Of a DNA stretch of 64,000 nt, positions 60,887 to 64,000 are shown piece after piece. Made by a program: the position numbers and the translations under genes. This DNA is from Streptomyces sp. HmicA12 (GTDB lineage: Bacteria > Actinomycetota > Actinomycetes > Streptomycetales > Streptomycetaceae), in the NCBI RefSeq assembly GCF_000373565.1, contig NZ_KB891851.1, positions 62,001-126,000 of the forward strand, read 5' to 3'. The notes under the pieces are model-generated. The model had not been told where the DNA came from and made no database searches. It worked only from the letters and a program-made list of their open reading frames with translations. Position 1 is the stretch's first letter; each line of letters opens with the position of its first letter.

Positions 60887-61441
60887 GTCCGTCCCCCTCT
60901 TCGTGCCCCTCGTCCCCTGCCTCTGGGTGTCATGGCCCCGGCACACCGGGGTGAACCCCGGCAGGGCGACGTTCAGAGGAACATTTGAGGTTGGGCAGTC
61001 AGGGAGCGGCCGCCGCCGGCGGCTGAAGCCGGCATCGGCGGCGGCCCGCGAACACGTGAGCCGGCGTCTCCCCCTGCGCGGCCCACGTGTTCGCCGTCCC
61101 CACCGGCTCGGAGGCGTGCGGGAGTTCGCCCCGCGGGGGCCAGGAGGACGAGGGGCCGGGGTCGCGTGTCGGCGAAAACGCCCCCGGCCGCTCGGGGAAC
61201 GGCGGACGGAAAGGACCCGGGGTCTCGGGGGCGGAGTGCGGGGCGGCCCTACCGGGCCACCTCATCTGAAGTCGCAACTGCTCGAATGATGCGATGCTAT
61301 GCCGCCGTGTGCCGGGCCGCCAGGGTGCGAACCGGTCGCTTTCGGAGGGATGCCGGGCGAAGCGCTTCCGGCCTGCTGTTACCGTGCTCGTCCGCCACCA
61401 CAGAGGCGGAAGAGACAGAACAGCAACGGGGGAGCACGACC
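60887..61441. other. Divergent intergenic region between the DUF692 and zinc-ribbon genes
   Basis: About 555 bases. A minus-strand ORF (60999-61265, 88 codons) is Pro/Ala/Arg-rich with no ribosome site and no recognisable features, so I do not call it. The ribosome site of the zinc-ribbon gene (GGGGGAG) ends the region. No clear operator or hairpin was found. Confidence 0.5.
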
Positions 61442-61666
61442 ATGGCCAAGCCGGTCCGCGCGTCACTGGGGGAGATGTGGATCTCCTGCCAGATCTGCAA
61501 GAGCGACGTCTTCCGCGAGCGGGGCGTGAAACTCAACAGCACAGGTGGCGAACTCTTCAATCTGGCCTGGGCCGACGAGACGGCCACCGGCCTGATCTGC
61601 TGGCGCTGCGGCTACGTCCAGCTCTTCGTGAACCGCGAGATCCAGCTGCACCGGGTCAAGGACTGA
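61442..61666 (+). CDS. Small zinc-ribbon-like protein
   Basis: A 74-residue protein with two CxxC knuckles, C16-x2-C19 (SCQICKSD) and C53-x2-C56 (ICWRCGYV), spaced as in a zinc ribbon, around a central beta region (VKLNSTGGELFNLAWADE). It ends VQLFVNREIQLHRVKD. Size and pattern suggest a structural metal site and nucleic-acid or protein contact. I do not recognise the family. The ATG at 61442 follows GGGGGAG at good spacing, and the long frame upstream is not coding. It is a single gene convergent with the Pth2-like gene. Confidence 0.78.
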   Translation: MAKPVRASLGEMWISCQICKSDVFRERGVKLNSTGGELFNLAWADETATGLICWRCGYVQLFVNREIQLHRVKD

Positions 61667-61697
61667 CCGCCCGGCGCCGCTGACGGGCGGGCCAGGC

Positions 61698-62444
61698 TCA
61701 CACGTGCCCGAGCTCGGGCAGCCAGCTTCCGTCCCGCGGCCCCTCGGCGACCACCGTGCACGAGCCGGGCGCGATCTCCGTGAACCCGGCGTCCCGCACC
61801 ACCGGCAGCCCGGCACGGGTCAGCGCGGCCCAGCGGTCGCGGTCGTCGGCCACCCGCACGGAGAGCGGGAAGCCCGCCTCGCGCCACTCCTTGCGACGCG
61901 TCTTGGGCAGCTCCCACCAGGCGAGTTGGGCGCCGTGCCCGGCCTGCGCCATCGCCTTGCCCGCCGTCATGTCCAGGTCCGGGTTGAGCCAGAGCGTCAC
62001 TCCCGCCGGGTCAGGGGCGGCCGGCGGCTCGGGGTCGTCGAGGTCCGTGCCGGAGACCTGGAGGCGGGCCAGGTCCTTGGGCCAGCCGTCGAGCGGCACC
62101 GGCGGACAGACGCGGACCTCGGTGCCGTCGCCGCCGGTCACCGTGATGCCGTCGAGCGCCTCGGCGCGCCGCCACTCGGCGCCCCTGGCCCGCCGCACGA
62201 CCTTGCGGATCCGCGCGTCCTGCCAGTCCCGCATGACCTGCGCCCACTCCCCGTCACCGAGCGAGCGCTCGTCGGAGAGGATCACCAGCACCGCGCGCGC
62301 CGCCGTCTCCAGGGCGTCCGTGCGCGCGGGCGGCGCGCCGCGTTCGATCCGCACGACGAGCGGCAGCACGAACTGCGGCGCCTCGTCGCGCGGAGTGGGC
62401 TCGGGCCGGAAGGGGCTGTCGGTGGCTGTGTCGTCGCTGGTCAC
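61698..62444 (-). CDS. Pth2-like peptidyl-tRNA hydrolase family protein
   Basis: A 248-residue protein. The C-terminal half carries the Pth2 signature LDMTAGKAMAQAGHGAQLAWWEL near residue 165, followed by FPLSVRVADDRDRWAAL, AGLPVVRDAGFTEIAPGSCTVVAEGP. In true Pth2 the motif is (M)SxGKxxAQ(x)HA, close to what is seen. The N-terminal half (RTDALETAARAVLVILSDERSLG, WQDARIRKVVRRARGAEWRRAEALDGI) is an extension found in actinobacterial members. It may release peptidyl-tRNA or have moved to another job. GTG at 62444 lies two bases from GGAGG, which is tight, so the start is not certain. Confidence 0.75.
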   Translation of the reverse strand: MTSDDTATDSPFRPEPTPRDEAPQFVLPLVVRIERGAPPARTDALETAARAVLVILSDERSLGDGEWAQVMRDWQDARIRKVVRRARGAEWRRAEALDGITVTGGDGTEVRVCPPVPLDGWPKDLARLQVSGTDLDDPEPPAAPDPAGVTLWLNPDLDMTAGKAMAQAGHGAQLAWWELPKTRRKEWREAGFPLSVRVADDRDRWAALTRAGLPVVRDAGFTEIAPGSCTVVAEGPRDGSWLPELGHV

Positions 62445-62521
62445 GCCCTCCAGTCTGCCAGCAGCCCGGGGATGCCCCGGCCGCGTCCCCGCGCCCGCCC
62501 CGGGTACGGGACCATGTCCCC

Positions 62522-63376
62522 ATGCGCACCACCCGCACCGTCGCCCTCGAACGCGTCGGCCGCCGATACGGACTGCGCGGCCCGTGGGTGCTGCGCGACG
62601 TCGACCTGGACGTGCCGGCCGGAGCCCTGATCCGCGTCCAGGGATCGAACGGCACCGGGAAGTCCACGCTGCTGCGGCTCGTCGCCGGGATCGACGCCCC
62701 GGGACGGGGCCGGATCGTCGGGCGCCCGCGCACCGCCTACGTGCCCGAACGCTTTCCGGCCGCACTGCCGTTCACCGCGCGCGGTTACCTCACGCATCTG
62801 GGCCGCGTCCACGGCCTCGTACAGAAGGAGGCCGCGCGGCGGGCGGGGGAGTGGCTCGAACGGTTCGGCGCCGACGCGCACGCGGACCGGCCGCTCGCCG
62901 AGCTCTCCAAGGGCAGCAGCCAGAAGGTCGCCGTCGCCCAAGCGCTGCTCGCCGCACCGGAGTTGCTCGTCCTCGACGAGGCGTGGACCGGCCTCGACGC
63001 CGCCGCCCGCGAGGAGTTGGACCGGGCGGTCGCCGAGCGCACCGCGGCCGGCGGGGCCGTCGTCTTCGTGGACCACGATCCGCGCCGCCTCGCGGGCACC
63101 GCCGACGCGACGTACCTGTTGAAGGGCGCAAGTCTTCTTCGGGCGAAAGAAGTTGATGAACCATCACCTCGGAACGCGGTCGTCATCGAAGCCGTCGGAC
63201 CCGGCGGCGACCCACCCGAACTGCCCCTTCCGCACACCCTCACCCGCCTCGACGCCCGCACCGTCCGCATCGGCGCCCCCGCCACCCACTCCGACACCGT
63301 TCTCCGTACGCTGCTGAACGCCCGGCCGCCCTGGCACATCACGGCCGTGCGGCACCCCGGGGAGGAGGGTCGATGA
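62522..63376 (+). CDS. ABC transporter ATP-binding protein
   Basis: A 284-residue ABC ATPase: Walker A GSNGTGKST near residue 42, signature LSKGSSQKVAVAQALL near residue 130, Walker B LLVLDEAWTGLD and switch His in VVFVDHDPRRLAG. The C-terminal 75 residues form an extra domain (RNAVVIEAVGPGGDPPELP and HTLTRLDARTVRIGAPATHSDTVLRTLL) such as found in export-type ATPases. The next gene starts inside its stop codon (ATGA), so it pairs with that permease. The substrate is unknown; this type often exports antibiotics, lipids or peptides. Confidence 0.88.
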   Translation: MRTTRTVALERVGRRYGLRGPWVLRDVDLDVPAGALIRVQGSNGTGKSTLLRLVAGIDAPGRGRIVGRPRTAYVPERFPAALPFTARGYLTHLGRVHGLVQKEAARRAGEWLERFGADAHADRPLAELSKGSSQKVAVAQALLAAPELLVLDEAWTGLDAAAREELDRAVAERTAAGGAVVFVDHDPRRLAGTADATYLLKGASLLRAKEVDEPSPRNAVVIEAVGPGGDPPELPLPHTLTRLDARTVRIGAPATHSDTVLRTLLNARPPWHITAVRHPGEEGR

Positions 63377-64000
63377 GTACCGCCCTCCTCGCCTATCAGG
63401 CAGGACTGCTGCTGCGCTCGCAGCGCTGGCTCGCGCCGGTCGTCCTCTACGCGGCGTCCCTCGGGATCGGGGTGCAGGGCGGTCAGCCGGTGCTCGACTC
63501 GCTGGGGTACGCCGCCGCGTGCCTGCTGCCCGTCGGGGCCTGGCTGGTACGGATCTGCGTCTCCAACGAGCCGCCCGCCGCCCGGAGTTGCACGGCAGCG
63601 GCGGCCGGGCCCCGGCGTGCGCACCTGGCGAGTCTGGTCACCGGGTTCCTCGCGACGGTCGCCGTCGGCACCGTCGCGACCGCTGTCGTCGCGCTGATCA
63701 GCGACAGCGCGAGCACCGACCACCGGGTGAAGCTGGCGATGCCGCCCGCGGCCTGGGCCGGGTTCCTCGCCATGCTCGGCTGCGCGCTCGTCGGCGCCGC
63801 CGTGGGCGCCGTCACCAGCCGGCCGGTGGTGCGCTCCACCGGCATCGGCGTGGCCTCGATGCTGCTGTGCGCACTGCTCGCCCTGGTCGCGCCGGGGTCA
63901 CCGGCCCGCGCGGCGGTGAGCGCCCTGATCACCGGGTCGCAGGACGGCGTGATCCGGGTCCCGCTGCTGCCGCTCGCCGGGGCCGCCGCGCTGGCGGCGG
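63373..64000 (+). CDS. ABC transporter permease, partial (C-terminus outside window)
   Basis: The first 209 residues of a membrane protein with about six hydrophobic segments: APVVLYAASLGIGVQ, GYAAACLLPVGAWLV, LVTGFLATVAVGTVATAVVALI, WAGFLAMLGCALVGAAVGAV, GIGVASMLLCALLALVA and VPLLPLAGAAALAA. No binding-protein or ATPase motifs are present. Its ATG overlaps the ATPase stop by four bases, so it is the membrane partner of that ATPase. Confidence 0.82.
   Translation, partial: MSTALLAYQAGLLLRSQRWLAPVVLYAASLGIGVQGGQPVLDSLGYAAACLLPVGAWLVRICVSNEPPAARSCTAAAAGPRRAHLASLVTGFLATVAVGTVATAVVALISDSASTDHRVKLAMPPAAWAGFLAMLGCALVGAAVGAVTSRPVVRSTGIGVASMLLCALLALVAPGSPARAAVSALITGSQDGVIRVPLLPLAGAAALAA

Noticed and set aside
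60999-61265. 88-codon minus-strand ORF upstream of the DUF692 gene, considered as a peptide substrate
   Set aside because: It has no ribosome binding site, is Pro/Ala/Arg-rich like random GC-rich DNA, and has a single Cys near its end, so it does not look like a modified-peptide precursor.
1-64000. CRISPR arrays, tRNA, rRNA, prophage, intact insertion sequences and polyketide or NRPS genes
   Set aside because: None was recognised by eye; no regularly spaced repeats, cloverleaf genes, transposases, or modular enzymes were seen. A tool-based tRNA and repeat scan would be decisive.

Overview
The window is chromosomal DNA from a Streptomyces species, or a very close relative. The DNA is very GC-rich, and GTG starts preceded by GGAGG-type ribosome binding sites are common. 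It carries marker genes of the genus: a whiI sporulation response regulator, an ngcEFG / rok7B7 / xylFGH / dxs block, an XRE-DUF397-ATPase regulatory set, a GH92 exoglycosidase and the coproporphyrin-type heme genes. From about 13 kb to 56 kb the gene order follows the Streptomyces core arrangement I recall from S. coelicolor (ngcEFG-rok7B7-xylFGH-dxs ... fadB-fadA-rnd-whiI-DUF3000-hemE ... hemY-hemQ). I see no rRNA, tRNA, CRISPR array, phage or intact insertion sequence.

Layout. 0-8.6 kb is a mixed regulatory and accessory segment. It holds an ArsR repressor divergent from an MFS exporter across paired operators, a broken DinB/DUF664 gene, a DUF397/XRE pair divergent from an anti-sigma-like ATPase and a PP2C phosphatase, a RibD-like reductase, a second-copy IF-1 translationally coupled to a GNAT acetyltransferase behind a structured leader, and a methyltransferase. 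8.6-12.5 kb is a large secreted GH92 glycosidase behind a LacI-type palindrome. 13-21.6 kb is sugar uptake and its control: an NgcE-type binding protein with two permeases, the ROK regulator, then a xylose-type ABC transporter. A fossil ngcE signal-peptide ORF precedes the intact binding-protein gene. 21.8-25.5 kb has dxs and an amino-acid permease.

25.5-43 kb is the most distinctive region and reads as a cell-surface glycopolymer locus. It contains a GT39-like membrane glycosyltransferase, an LCP ligase, a Stealth sugar-phosphate transferase, three tandem paralogues of a GT2 + CDP-glycerol-phosphotransferase enzyme (the middle one lacks the phosphotransferase half), a secreted EEP-family hydrolase, galU and a lipoprotein. 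Two paralogous lectin-like beta-propeller proteins without signal peptides bracket the core. The parts suggest synthesis of a phosphodiester-linked polymer and its attachment to peptidoglycan; the polymer itself cannot be read from the sequence.

43-49.8 kb holds fatty-acid beta-oxidation (fadBA) with candidate operators, a nested inverted-repeat element, an RNase D-like nuclease, whiI with a visible sigma-WhiG-type promoter, and a DUF3000 protein. 49.9-56 kb holds hemE, hemY and hemQ, interrupted by a flavin disulfide reductase, a DUF4349 lipoprotein and a small MITE-like element whose left arm supplies the hemE stop codon. 56-64 kb holds a secreted tripeptidyl-aminopeptidase-type hydrolase, a same-strand trio of TIGR04222, DUF4142 and DUF692 proteins (the last a putative multinuclear iron enzyme fused to a partner-like domain), a small zinc-ribbon protein, a Pth2-like protein and the start of an ABC transporter cut by the window edge.
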